A stretch of DNA of 64,000 nucleotides from NCBI RefSeq assembly GCF_024169655.1, contig NZ_JALJWV010000001.1, positions 5,500,001-5,564,000 on the forward strand, in the 5' to 3' direction. Below the pieces are notes generated by a model. It was not told the DNA's origin, searched no databases, and was given only the letters and a program-made list of their open reading frames with translations. A program made the position numbers and the translations under genes. Positions 54,172 to 63,118 of this stretch are shown here, piece after piece. This stretch comes from Pseudomonas marginalis (lineage in GTDB: Bacteria; Pseudomonadota; Gammaproteobacteria; Pseudomonadales; Pseudomonadaceae). Position 1 is the first letter of the stretch; each line of letters opens with the position of its first letter.

Positions 54172-54348
54172 TTAACCCTCGACACGCAGCATGTAGTAAG
54201 CCTTGTTGATCATCCCGCGATTCTCGGGAGTATCCTGGACTTCTACAGTGTGACCGATGCGACGCAGACCCAAACCCTTAACGCACAATTTGTGGTTAGG
54301 GATGCGACCGGTCATGCTTTTGATCAGCGTTACTTTAACGGTAGCCAT
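54172..54348 (-). CDS. rpmD: 50S ribosomal protein L30
   Basis: Protein of 58 residues, translated as [20 protein letters not shown] then [17 protein letters not shown] and ending [13 protein letters not shown]. Two bases after rpsE and three before rplO; no extra gene fits in between. Confidence 0.97.
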
Positions 54349-54350
54349 GA

Positions 54351-54851
54351 TCAGAAGATCTCCTTGACGCTTTTGCCACGCTTGGCGGCAATGGATTCAG
54401 GAGACTGCATTGCTTTCAAACCCTTGAAAGTGGCGTGAACCACGTTTACAGGGTTAGTCGAGCCGTAGCACTTGGCCAGAACGTTCTGAACGCCAGCAAC
54501 TTCGAGGACAGCACGCATAGCGCCGCCAGCGATGATACCGGTACCTTCAGAAGCAGGCTGCATGTACACCTTCGAAGCGCCATGGGCGGACTTCATTGCG
54601 TACTGCAGAGTAGTGCCGTTCAGATCAACTTGGATCATGTTGCGACGAGCAGCTTCCATTGCCTTCTGGATCGCAGCAGGCACTTCACGTGACTTGCCAC
54701 GGCCGAAGCCAACACGCCCTTTACCATCACCAACCACGGTCAACGCGGTGAAAGTGAAGATACGGCCGCCTTTAACGGTTTTGGCTACGCGGTTAACTTG
54801 AACCAGCTTCTCAATGTAGCCTTCGTCGCGCTTTTGGTCGTTATTTGACAT
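54351..54851 (-). CDS. rpsE: 30S ribosomal protein S5
   Basis: Protein of 166 residues: [20 protein letters not shown] and the [20 protein letters not shown] double-stranded RNA-binding region; the C-terminal half has the [19 protein letters not shown] fold. Confidence 0.98.
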
Positions 54852-54854
54852 AAC

Positions 54855-55205
54855 TTAGAACTCCAGCCCAGCTTCACGAGCAGCATCAGCCAGCGCCTTG
54901 ACGCGACCGTGATACTTGAAGCCAGAGCGGTCGAAAGCCACCTGCGAGACGCCAGCGGCTTTTGCACGCGTAGCGACCAGCTGGCCAACCTTAGTGGCCG
55001 CGTCGATGTTGCCAGTGGCACCATCACGCAGTTCTTTATCCAAAGTCGAGGCGCTTGCCAGGACTTTGTTGCCGTCGGCCGAGATGACCTGGGCGTAGAT
55101 GTGCTGCGACGAGCGGAACACGCAGAGACGCACGACTTCGAGTTCGTGCATTTTCAGGCGTGCTTTGCGAGCGCGACGCAGTCGAGTAACTTTTTTGTCG
55201 GTCAT
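54855..55205 (-). CDS. rplR: 50S ribosomal protein L18
   Basis: Protein of 116 residues that binds 5S rRNA; the basic N-terminus (TRLRRARKARLKMHE) and the C-terminal FDRSGFKYHGRVKALADAAR are typical. Confidence 0.98.
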   Translation of the reverse strand: MTDKKVTRLRRARKARLKMHELEVVRLCVFRSSQHIYAQVISADGNKVLASASTLDKELRDGATGNIDAATKVGQLVATRAKAAGVSQVAFDRSGFKYHGRVKALADAAREAGLEF

Positions 55206-55215
55206 TTGCTATGCC

Positions 55216-55749
55216 CTACTTCTTCTTGGCTTCTTTACGACGGACGACTTCGTCCGCGTAGCGCACACCTTTGCCTTTGTACGGCTCTGGTGGACGGAAG
55301 TCGCGGATCTCAGCGGCCACCTGACCTACCAGCTGCTTATCAATACCCTTGATCAGGATATCGGTTTGGCTCGGGGTCTCAGCGGTGATGCCTTCCGGCA
55401 GTTCGTAATCCACTGGGTGCGAGAAGCCAAGGGCCAGGTTCAAAACCGTGCCTTTTGCTTGCGCTTTGTAACCAACACCGACCAGCTGGAGCTTACGCTC
55501 GAAGCCTTGGCTTACGCCTTGGACCATGTTGTTTACCAACGCACGAGTGGTACCGGCCATTGCGCGAGTTTGTTGATCGCCATTGCGAGCAGCGAAACGC
55601 AGCTCACCAGCTTCTTCAACGATCTCAACCGACGAATGGATGTTCAGTTCGAGAGTACCCTTGGCACCCTTCACCGAAAGCTGTTGGCCTGCGAATTTTA
55701 CTTCGACACCGGCTGGCAGCTTAACGGGGTTCTTAGCGACGCGTGACAT
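55216..55749 (-). CDS. rplF: 50S ribosomal protein L6
   Basis: Protein of 177 residues with two related alpha/beta domains: MSRVAKNPVKLPAGVEVKFA at the start and the C-terminal RDFRPPEPYKGKGVRYADE signature. Confidence 0.98.
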   Translation of the reverse strand: MSRVAKNPVKLPAGVEVKFAGQQLSVKGAKGTLELNIHSSVEIVEEAGELRFAARNGDQQTRAMAGTTRALVNNMVQGVSQGFERKLQLVGVGYKAQAKGTVLNLALGFSHPVDYELPEGITAETPSQTDILIKGIDKQLVGQVAAEIRDFRPPEPYKGKGVRYADEVVRRKEAKKK

Positions 55750-55761
55750 GCTTATCCCCCC

Positions 55762-56154
55762 TTAGAACACAGTGCAAAGAACTTCGCCGCCGACACCGGC
55801 AGCGCGCGCAGCACGATCCGTCATCACACCTTTGTTGGTGGAGACGATAGACACACCGAGACCGCCACGAACTTTTGGCAGATCATCGACGGACTTGTAC
55901 TGACGCAGGCCTGGACGGCTAACGCGCTTCACTTCCTCGATGACCGGACGGCCTTCGAAGTACTTCAGCTCGATGGACAGCAGTGGTTTGATTTCGCTGC
56001 TGATCTGATAACCCGCAATGTAGCCTTCGTCTTTCAGGACTTTGGCAACAGCAACCTTCAACGTGGAAGATGGCATGCTTACGACGGACTTTTCAGCCAT
56101 CTGGGCATTACGGATACGAGTTAGCATGTCCGCTAACGGGTCCTGCATACTCAT
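55762..56154 (-). CDS. rpsH: 30S ribosomal protein S8
   Basis: Protein of 130 residues: MSMQDPLADMLTRIRNAQMA and the terminal GLGVSIVSTNKGVMTDRAAR motif. In E. coli S8 is the translational repressor of the spc operon. Here it lies behind a 208-base intergenic stretch with a hairpin and a possible promoter. Confidence 0.98.
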   Translation of the reverse strand: MSMQDPLADMLTRIRNAQMAEKSVVSMPSSTLKVAVAKVLKDEGYIAGYQISSEIKPLLSIELKYFEGRPVIEEVKRVSRPGLRQYKSVDDLPKVRGGLGVSIVSTNKGVMTDRAARAAGVGGEVLCTVF

Positions 56155-56251
56155 GGGCTAGACGCTCCTAATACAAAAAAATTAGCCTTGCGGCTACATA
56201 TGTCGCCGAGAATCTCCGAGCATAAAACACACGGGCTCAGGCGAGCCGCGT

Positions 56252-56280
56252 ATTTTAGACACACTACGGAAATGAAACAA
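56252..56280 (-). promoter_or_regulatory. Possible internal spc promoter before rpsH
   Basis: On the minus strand TTGTTT (56275-56280), 17-base spacer, TAAAAT (56252-56257). It would give a leader of about 90 bases before rpsH. The -35 element is poor (three of six) and overlaps the upstream hairpin. Confidence 0.4.
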
Positions 56281-56299
56281 GCCCCAAAAGGGGCTTGTT
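56276..56299 (-). terminator. Hairpin inside spc operon
   Basis: Perfect 10-base stem AACAAGCCCC/GGGGCTTGTT with a 4-base loop. On the minus strand the tail is TTTCATTTCC, only partly T-rich, so it may act as an attenuator, RNA processing site or partial terminator between rpsN and rpsH. Confidence 0.6.
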
Positions 56300-56362
56300 C
56301 CAGATTCAAGGCCACCGGCGGTCAGTATCTTGCGAAACCGACCACCTGGACGTTGAAAGTAC

Positions 56363-56668
56363 TTACCAGCTAGCTTTAACCAGACCTGGTACGTCACCAC
56401 GCATTGCCGCTTCACGCAGTTTGTTACGGCCGAGGCCGAACTTGCGGTAAACGCCGTGTGGACGACCGGTCAGGCGGCAGCGGTTACGCATGCGCGAGGC
56501 GCTTGCGTCACGTGGCTGCTTCTGCAGTGCTACTGTCGCTTCCCAACGCGCTTCTGGACTTGCGTTCAGATCAACGATGATTGCTTTCAGTGCTGCACGC
56601 TTCTTGGCGTACTTGGCAACCGTGAGCTGACGCTTCAGCTCGCGGTTTTTCATGCTCATCTTGGCCAT
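56363..56668 (-). CDS. rpsN: 30S ribosomal protein S14
   Basis: Protein of 101 residues, the long form without the CxxC zinc motifs: MAKMSMKNRELKRQLTVAKY and RNRCRLTGRPHGVYRKFGL. ATG at 56668 is set by homology; upstream in-frame codons belong to rplE on the same strand in another frame. Confidence 0.97.
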   Translation of the reverse strand: MAKMSMKNRELKRQLTVAKYAKKRAALKAIIVDLNASPEARWEATVALQKQPRDASASRMRNRCRLTGRPHGVYRKFGLGRNKLREAAMRGDVPGLVKASW

Positions 56669-56681
56669 GGTCCTACTCCAA

Positions 56682-57221
56682 TCAGTTGCGGAACGGGAAT
56701 TTGAAAGCACGCAACAGGGCGCGACCTTCATCATCGTTCTTGGCAGTGGTGGTCAGGGTGATGTCCAGACCGCGGAGAGCATCGATCTTGTCGTAGTCGA
56801 TTTCCGGGAAGATGATCTGCTCTTTCACGCCCATGCTGTAGTTACCACGACCATCGAAGGACTTGGCATTCAGGCCGCGGAAGTCGCGGACCCGAGGCAG
56901 GGAGATCGACAGCAGACGATCCAGGAATTCGTACATACGCTCACGGCGCAGAGTCACTTTGACGCCGATCGGCCAACCTTCACGGACTTTAAAGCCAGCG
57001 ATGGATTTCCGAGCGTAAGTCACAACGACTTTTTGACCGGTGATCTTTTCCAGGTCAGCAACAGCGTGCTCGATGACTTTTTTGTCGCCGACCGCTTCGC
57101 CCAGACCCATGTTCAGGGTGATTTTGGTAACGCGTGGAACTTCCATCACGTTCGAAAGCTTAAGTTCTTCCTTAAGCTTCGGTGCGATTTCTTTCCAATA
57201 AATCTCTTTTAGTCGTGCCAT
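56682..57221 (-). CDS. rplE: 50S ribosomal protein L5
   Basis: Protein of 179 residues: VTKITLNMGLGEAV, AGFKVREGWPIGVKVTLR and FRGLNAKSFDGRGNYSMG. Binds 5S rRNA and contacts the P-site tRNA. In E. coli, S8 represses translation at this gene. Confidence 0.98.
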   Translation of the reverse strand: MARLKEIYWKEIAPKLKEELKLSNVMEVPRVTKITLNMGLGEAVGDKKVIEHAVADLEKITGQKVVVTYARKSIAGFKVREGWPIGVKVTLRRERMYEFLDRLLSISLPRVRDFRGLNAKSFDGRGNYSMGVKEQIIFPEIDYDKIDALRGLDITLTTTAKNDDEGRALLRAFKFPFRN

Positions 57222-57241
57222 GGTCTTCTACCTAGCAGTGT

Positions 57242-57556
57242 TCAAGCATCAACCGCTTTTTGGGTCGACTTGAAGACACGAATTTTCTTGCCATCTTCTA
57301 CTTTGAAACCAACGCGGTCTGCCTTGTTGGTTTCGCCGTTGAAAATGGCGACGTTAGAAGCGTCCAGCGGAGCTTCTTTTTCGACGATACCGCCTTGTAC
57401 GCCCGACATCGGGTTAGGCTTGGTATGACGCTTAACCAGGTTCAGACCACCAATAACCAGACGGTTATTAGCGAGAACCTTAAGCACCTTACCGCGCTTA
57501 CCTTTGTCTTTGCCGGCGATCACGATGATCTCGTCGTCACGACGAATCTTTTGCAT
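57242..57556 (-). CDS. rplX: 50S ribosomal protein L24
   Basis: Protein of 104 residues with the KOW motif DEIIVIAGKDKGKRGKVLKV near its N-terminus. Initiator of 50S assembly. Confidence 0.98.
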   Translation of the reverse strand: MQKIRRDDEIIVIAGKDKGKRGKVLKVLANNRLVIGGLNLVKRHTKPNPMSGVQGGIVEKEAPLDASNVAIFNGETNKADRVGFKVEDGKKIRVFKSTQKAVDA

Positions 57557-57567
57557 GTCGGATCTCC

Positions 57568-57936
57568 TTACAGCACTTCTGGGGCGAGCGAGACGATCTT
57601 CATGAACTTCTCAGTACGAAGTTCACGGGTCACTGGCCCAAAGATACGGGTGCCGATCGGCTCTTGCTTGTTGTTCAGAAGAACAGCAGCGTTGCCATCA
57701 AAGCGGATAATGGAGCCATCTGCACGGCGAACACCGTGACGAGTGCGGACTACAACAGCAGTCATCACTTGGCCTTTTTTCACTTTACCGCGAGGAATTG
57801 CTTCCTTAACGGTAACCTTGATGATGTCACCGATACCAGCGTAACGACGATGGGAGCCACCCAGCACCTTGATGCACATAACACGGCGAGCGCCGCTGTT
57901 ATCGGCCACATCGAGCATGGATTGAGTCTGAATCAT
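57568..57936 (-). CDS. rplN: 50S ribosomal protein L14
   Basis: Protein of 122 residues: MIQTQSMLDVADNSGARRVM at the start and the C-terminal IFGPVTRELRTEKFMKIVSL. First gene of the classical spc part. Confidence 0.98.
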   Translation of the reverse strand: MIQTQSMLDVADNSGARRVMCIKVLGGSHRRYAGIGDIIKVTVKEAIPRGKVKKGQVMTAVVVRTRHGVRRADGSIIRFDGNAAVLLNNKQEPIGTRIFGPVTRELRTEKFMKIVSLAPEVL

Positions 57937-57959
57937 ATAATTTCTCCGACCCCTAGTCC

Positions 57960-58226
57960 TTAGACTTCCACAGCGCGTTCGAGAACATCAACCAGTGCCC
58001 AAGACTTGGTCTTGGCCAGCGGACGAGTTTCACGAATAGTGACTTTGTCGCCGATGTGGCACTGGTTGGTTTCGTCGTGCGCGTGCAGCTTAGTCGAACG
58101 CTTAACATATTTACCGTAGATCGGGTGCTTAACGCGGCGCTCGATCAAAACGGTGATGGTTTTGTCCATCTTGTCGCTGACAACACGGCCAGTCAGCGTA
58201 CGGACAGTCTTTTCGGCTTCAGCCAT
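57960..58226 (-). CDS. rpsQ: 30S ribosomal protein S17
   Basis: Protein of 88 residues starting MAEAEKTVRTLTGRVVSDKM. A start two codons upstream is possible, but 58226 fits the family and lies three bases after the rpmC stop. Confidence 0.97.
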   Translation of the reverse strand: MAEAEKTVRTLTGRVVSDKMDKTITVLIERRVKHPIYGKYVKRSTKLHAHDETNQCHIGDKVTIRETRPLAKTKSWALVDVLERAVEV

Positions 58227-58228
58227 GA

Positions 58229-58420
58229 TCACTTACCTGCCTGCTGGTTGAGCACAGTCTTCACGCGAGCGATGTCACGCTTAACTTGCGAGAGCAGATG
58301 AGACTGCCCCAACTGGCCAGTTGCTTTCTGCATGCGCAGATTGAACTGGTCGCGCAGCAGGCCGAGCAGTTGCTCGTTCAGCTGCTGTGCGGATTTTTCA
58401 CGAAGTTCATTCGCTTTCAT
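58229..58420 (-). CDS. rpmC: 50S ribosomal protein L29
   Basis: Protein of 63 residues: [20 protein letters not shown]. The ATG at 58420 shares one base with the rplP stop (TGATG); a GTG directly upstream is less likely. Confidence 0.96.
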
Positions 58421-58833
58421 CACATCACCGTCCGTTTAACAAAGGCGGTGGCGAGCGGCAGCTTTGCAGCAGCCAGGGCAAAAGCCTCACGCGCCAGCTC
58501 TTCAGTTACACCCTCGATTTCATACAGGACTTTGCCTGGCTGAATCTGGGCAACCCAGTATTCCACGTTACCCTTACCTTTACCCATCCGAACTTCGAGG
58601 GGCTTTTTGGAGATTGGCTTGTCCGGGAATACACGGATCCAGATCTTGCCGCCACGTTTTACGTGACGGGTCAGAGCACGACGCGCTGACTCGATCTGAC
58701 GAGCGGTGAGACGACCACGAGCTACAGACTTCAGCGCGAATTCGCCGAAGCTGACTTTGCTACCGCGCTGAGCCAGACCACGGTTGTGGCCTGTCATCTG
58801 CTTGCGGAACTTCGTACGCTTTGGTTGCAACAT
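58420..58833 (-). CDS. rplP: 50S ribosomal protein L16
   Basis: Protein of 137 residues: [20 protein letters not shown], with the arginine (R81-region, [19 protein letters not shown]) near the peptidyl-transferase centre. Coupled to rpmC. Confidence 0.98.
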
Positions 58834-58845
58834 TTGGCGTACCCC

Positions 58846-59532
58846 TTACTTAGCAGCTTTTTTACGAGGCGCTGGTGCTTGTGGTTTCAGTTCTTCTTGG
58901 CGACCACCAATTACTTCGCCTTTGAAGATCCAAACCTTTACACCGATCACACCGTAAGTGGTGTGAGCTTCGTAGTTGGCATAGTCGATGTCGGCACGCA
59001 GGGTGTGCAATGGCACACGACCTTCGCGATACCATTCAGTACGTGCGATTTCAGCACCGCCGAGACGACCGCTCACTTGGATTTTGATGCCTTTGGCACC
59101 AATGCGCATGGCGTTCTGTACGGCGCGCTTCATAGCGCGACGGAACATGACGCGACGCTCCAGCTGCTGAGCTACGCTCTGCGCAACCAGCATACCGTCG
59201 AGCTCCGGCTTACGGATCTCTTCGATATTGATGTGCACAGGCACACCCATTTGCTTGGTCAGGTCCTGACGCAGTTTCTCAACATCTTCACCTTTCTTCC
59301 CGATAACGATACCTGGACGAGCGGTGTGGATGGTGATACGTGCAGTTTGCGCCGGACGATGGATATCGATACGGCTTACGGACGCGCTTTTTAGTTTGTC
59401 TTGGAGATACTCACGCACCTTCAGATCAGCGAACAAATAGTCCGCATAAGTCCGACCGTCTGCGTACCAGACGGAGGTGTGCTCCTTGACGATTCCCAGG
59501 CGAATGCCAATGGGATGTACTTTCTGACCCAT
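58846..59532 (-). CDS. rpsC: 30S ribosomal protein S3
   Basis: Protein of 228 residues starting [22 protein letters not shown] domain with [14 protein letters not shown] (GxxG loop) in the first half, and a C-terminal [20 protein letters not shown] block. An upstream in-frame extension reads into rplV and is not conserved. Confidence 0.98.
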
Positions 59533-59545
59533 CTCTTCGACTCCG

Positions 59546-59878
59546 TTACTTGTCAGCAACCTTGACAGTGATATGGCAAGACCGCTTGACGATGCGATCA
59601 GCACGGCCTTTGGCACGCGGCATGATACGCTTCAGCGAACGCCCTTCGTTGACGAAAACGGTGCTGACCTTCAGGTCATCAACGTCTGCGCCTTCGTTAT
59701 GCTCGGCGTTGGCTACGGCCGACTCCAGCACTTTCTTCATGATCTCGGCGGCTTTCTTACTGCTGAAAGCCAACAGGTTGAGCGCTTCGCCCACCTTCTT
59801 CCCGCGGATCTGGTCGGCGACCAAGCGGGCTTTCTGGGCGGAGATTCGAGCGCCCGACAACTTAGCGGCTACTTCCAT
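59546..59878 (-). CDS. rplV: 50S ribosomal protein L22
   Basis: Protein of 110 residues: [20 protein letters not shown] and the loop [20 protein letters not shown] that lines the exit tunnel and is a site of macrolide-resistance changes. Confidence 0.98.
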
Positions 59879-59889
59879 TTCCTAACCCC

Positions 59890-60165
59890 TTAACGCTTGG
59901 CTTTCTTGTCTGCCACGTGCCCACGATATGTGCGGGTACCGGCAAACTCGCCTAGTTTGTGGCCGACCATGTCTTCGTTCACGAGAACTGGGACGTGAAG
60001 ACGACCGTTGTGTACTGCGATGGTCAAACCGACCATTTGTGGCAGGATCATCGAACGACGCGACCAGGTTTTCACCGGCTTGCGATCATTCTTTTCCGCC
60101 GCCACTTCGATCTTCTTCAGTAGGTGAAGATCAATAAAAGGACCTTTTTTCAGAGAACGTGGCAC
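59890..60165 (-). CDS. rpsS: 30S ribosomal protein S19
   Basis: Protein of 91 residues: MPRSLKKGPFIDLHLLKKIE and VHNGRLHVPVLVNEDMVGHK. Confidence 0.98.
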   Translation of the reverse strand: MPRSLKKGPFIDLHLLKKIEVAAEKNDRKPVKTWSRRSMILPQMVGLTIAVHNGRLHVPVLVNEDMVGHKLGEFAGTRTYRGHVADKKAKR

Positions 60166-60181
60166 TGTCGTATCCCTCTAT

Positions 60182-61006
60182 TTACTTGCGACGACGGACG
60201 ATCATTTTGTCGGTACGCTTATTACCACGAGTCTTCGCGCCCTTAGTCGGGAAGCCCCATGGCGATACCGGATGACGACCACCAGAGGTACGACCTTCAC
60301 CACCACCGTGTGGGTGGTCAACCGGGTTCATGGCAACACCACGAACGGTTGGGCGAACGCCACGCCAGCGTTTGGCACCAGCTTTACCCAGCGAACGCAG
60401 GCTGTGCTCGGAGTTCGAGACTTCGCCCAAGGTCGCGCGGCATTCAGCCAGCACTTTACGCATCTCACCAGAACGCAGACGCAGGGTCACGTAGACACCT
60501 TCACGAGCGATCAGCTGAGCCGAAGCACCAGCGGAACGAGCGATTTGCGCGCCTTTACCTGGCTTCAATTCGATGCCGTGTACGGTGCTACCAACTGGAA
60601 TGTTACGCAGTTGCAGAGCGTTGCCCGGCTTGATCGGTGCCAGGGCACCTGCGATCAGCTGGTCGCCAGCACTCACGCCTTTAGGGGCGATGATGTAGCG
60701 ACGCTCGCCATCTGCGTACAGCAGCAGAGCGATGTGAGCAGTACGGTTTGGATCGTATTCGATACGCTCGACAGTGGCAGTGATGCCATCTTTGTCGTTG
60801 CGACGGAAGTCGACCAGACGATAATGCTGCTTATGGCCACCACCGATGTGACGAGTGGTAATGCGACCATTGTTGTTACGACCACCAGTCTTCGATTTCT
60901 TCTCGAGCAGCGGTGCGTGAGGAGCGCCTTTATGCAGCTCCTGGTTGACCACCTTGACCACAAAACGGCGGCCAGGGGAAGTCGGTTTGCATTTAACGAT
61001 TGCCAT
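60182..61006 (-). CDS. rplB: 50S ribosomal protein L2
   Basis: Protein of 274 residues with OB and SH3-like domains; the C-terminal VRGVAMNPVDHPHGGGEGRT loop (conserved His) lies near the peptidyl-transferase centre. Confidence 0.98.
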   Translation of the reverse strand: MAIVKCKPTSPGRRFVVKVVNQELHKGAPHAPLLEKKSKTGGRNNNGRITTRHIGGGHKQHYRLVDFRRNDKDGITATVERIEYDPNRTAHIALLLYADGERRYIIAPKGVSAGDQLIAGALAPIKPGNALQLRNIPVGSTVHGIELKPGKGAQIARSAGASAQLIAREGVYVTLRLRSGEMRKVLAECRATLGEVSNSEHSLRSLGKAGAKRWRGVRPTVRGVAMNPVDHPHGGGEGRTSGGRHPVSPWGFPTKGAKTRGNKRTDKMIVRRRK

Positions 61007-61020
61007 GATGCACCCCTTCC

Positions 61021-61320
61021 TTACTCAGCACTGCTGCTGAAATCGAGATCTTGGCCTGGCTGAAGGGAGATAACCGCCTTCTTCCAGTCATTACGCTTGC
61101 CCAGACCGCGAGCAGTGCGCTTGCTCTTACCCAGAACATTCAGGGTAGTAACACGCTCTACTTTCACGCTGAACAGGCTTTCGACGGCCTTCTTGATTTC
61201 CAGCTTGGTTGCGTCAGTTGCAACCTTGAAAACGAACTGGCCTTTCTTGTCAGCCAGAACCGTAGCCTTTTCGGAAACGTGCGGGCCAAGCAGAACTTTA
61301 AATACGCGTTCCTGGTTCAT
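61021..61320 (-). CDS. rplW: 50S ribosomal protein L23
   Basis: Protein of 99 residues at the tunnel exit, the docking site for trigger factor and [23 protein letters not shown] is conserved. Overlaps rplD by four bases. Confidence 0.98.
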
Positions 61321-61919
61321 CCCAGCAGCTCCTCGAATTTCTTCACGGCCGACACGGTGATCAACACCTTGTCGTATGCGATCAGACTAACTGGATCGGA
61401 ACCTTGCACGTCACGTACATCAACGTGTGGCAGGTTGCGAGCAGCCAGGTACAGGTTCTGATCAACAGCTTCAGACACGATCAAGACGTCAGTCAGGCCC
61501 ATGCCGTTCAGCTTGTTCAGCAGATCTTTGGTTTTCGGTGCTTCAACAGCGAAGTCCTGAACCACGACCAGACGATCAGTACGCACGAGTTCAGCAAGGA
61601 TGGAGCGCAGTGCTGCGCGGTACATCTTCTTGTTGAGCTTCTGAGTGTGATCCTGAGGACGAGCTGCGAAAGTGGTACCGCCGCCGCGCCAGATTGGGCT
61701 ACGGATAGTACCGGCACGAGCACGGCCAGTACCTTTCTGACGCCAAGGGCGCTTACCGCCACCACGAACGTCGGAACGGGTCTTTTGCTGCTTGCTACCT
61801 TGACGGCCGCCGGCCATGTAGGCCACGACTGCTTGGTGAACGAGCGTCTCGTTGAATTCGCCGCCAAATGTCAGTTCGGAAACTTCGATCGCTTGAGCGT
61901 CATTTACATTTAATTGCAT
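61317..61919 (-). CDS. rplD: 50S ribosomal protein L4
   Basis: Protein of 200 residues; the tunnel loop [20 protein letters not shown] is intact. In E. coli L4 represses the S10 operon through the rpsJ leader. Confidence 0.98.
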
Positions 61920-61931
61920 GTCAGCTTCCCC

Positions 61932-62567
61932 TTAACCGCGAGCCTTGGCCGCTGGACGTACAACCAGGTTGCCGCCAGTAGCGCCAGGAACAGCACCCTT
62001 GACCAACAACAGATTGCGTTCAGCGTCGACGCGCACTACTTCGAGGGACTGCACGGTCACGCGCTCAGCGCCCATATGACCGGACATTTTTTTGCCCTTG
62101 AATACACGACCAGGAGTCTGGCACTGGCCAATAGAGCCCGGGACGCGGTGGGAAACGGAGTTACCGTGAGTGTTGTCTTGGCCACGGAAATTCCAACGCT
62201 TGATCGTACCCTGGAAGCCTTTACCCTTGGACTGACCGGTTACATCAACCAGTTGACCAGCGGCGAAGATTTCAGCGTTGATCAGATCGCCAGCCTGGTA
62301 GTCGCCTTCTTCAAGACGGAACTCCATAACAGTGCGACCAGCTGCAACGTTTGCTTTAGCGAAGTGACCTGCTTGAGCAGCAGTCACGCGCGAAGCACGA
62401 CGCTCGCCGACAGTGACTTGCACTGCACGATAGCCATCGGTTTCTTCAGTTTTAAACTGGGTGACGCGATTCGGCTCGATCTCAATGACCGTAACCGGAA
62501 TGGAGACACCTTCTTCGGTGAAAATACGGGTCATACCGCATTTACGACCGACTACACCAATAGTCAT
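61932..62567 (-). CDS. rplC: 50S ribosomal protein L3
   Basis: Protein of 211 residues starting MTIGVVGRKCGMTRIFTEEG; GRVFKGKKMSGHMGAERVTV and the central RWNFRGQDNTHGNSVSHR loop, site of the conserved methylated glutamine, are visible. The start at 62567 is set by homology. Confidence 0.98.
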   Translation of the reverse strand: MTIGVVGRKCGMTRIFTEEGVSIPVTVIEIEPNRVTQFKTEETDGYRAVQVTVGERRASRVTAAQAGHFAKANVAAGRTVMEFRLEEGDYQAGDLINAEIFAAGQLVDVTGQSKGKGFQGTIKRWNFRGQDNTHGNSVSHRVPGSIGQCQTPGRVFKGKKMSGHMGAERVTVQSLEVVRVDAERNLLLVKGAVPGATGGNLVVRPAAKARG

Positions 62568-62648
62568 GTTGTAAACCTCATGAGTGTACGGGGCTTTCAC
62601 CCGCTATGGCCGCCCATTTCAGAGCGTTACACGACTAAGACCCAAGTC

Positions 62649-62960
62649 TTAGCCGAGGCTGATCTGTACTTCCACACCGGCCGCCAGATCAAGCTTCATA
62701 AGTGCATCAACGGTTTTATCCGTTGGCTGGACGATGTCCAGTACGCGCTTATGAGTACGGATCTCGTACTGGTCACGCGCGTCTTTGTTGACGTGCGGGG
62801 AGACCAGAACGGTGAACCGCTCTTTACGGGTAGGCAGTGGAATTGGACCACGCACTTGTGCACCAGTACGTTTCGCGGTTTCCACGATTTCCTGGGTGGA
62901 TTGGTCGATCAGGCGATGGTCAAAAGCCTTCAACCTGATACGGATTTGCTGATTTTGCAT
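62649..62960 (-). CDS. rpsJ: 30S ribosomal protein S10 (NusE)
   Basis: Protein of 103 residues: [20 protein letters not shown] and [20 protein letters not shown]. Besides its ribosomal role it pairs with NusB (encoded at 26365) in rRNA antitermination. First gene of the S10 operon. Confidence 0.98.
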
Positions 62961-63022
62961 TGGATTTCAGACTCCGGCTGCTATTCCCAGCGAGCGCAAT
63001 ACGCCCGTTAAAAGGAGGCGCA

Positions 63023-63051
63023 ATTCTATAGACGCCCCAGATGGGTGTCAA
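63023..63051 (-). promoter_or_regulatory. Promoter of S10 operon
   Basis: On the minus strand TTGACA (63046-63051), a 17-base spacer and TAGAAT (63023-63028). Start near 63016 gives a leader of about 56 bases, much shorter than the E. coli L4-regulated leader. It lies immediately after the tuf terminator. Confidence 0.8.
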
Positions 63052-63057
63052 CCCAAT

Positions 63058-63086
63058 AAAAAAAGCCCCCGCTAAGCGGGGGCTTT
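63058..63086 (-). terminator. Intrinsic terminator of tuf
   Basis: AAAGCCCCCGC/GCGGGGGCTTT stem, 3-base loop, T-run on the minus strand, separating tuf from the S10 promoter. Confidence 0.93.
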
Positions 63087-63118
63087 CTCAAAACCTCGAA
63101 GCTAACTCAAAAAAGAGC

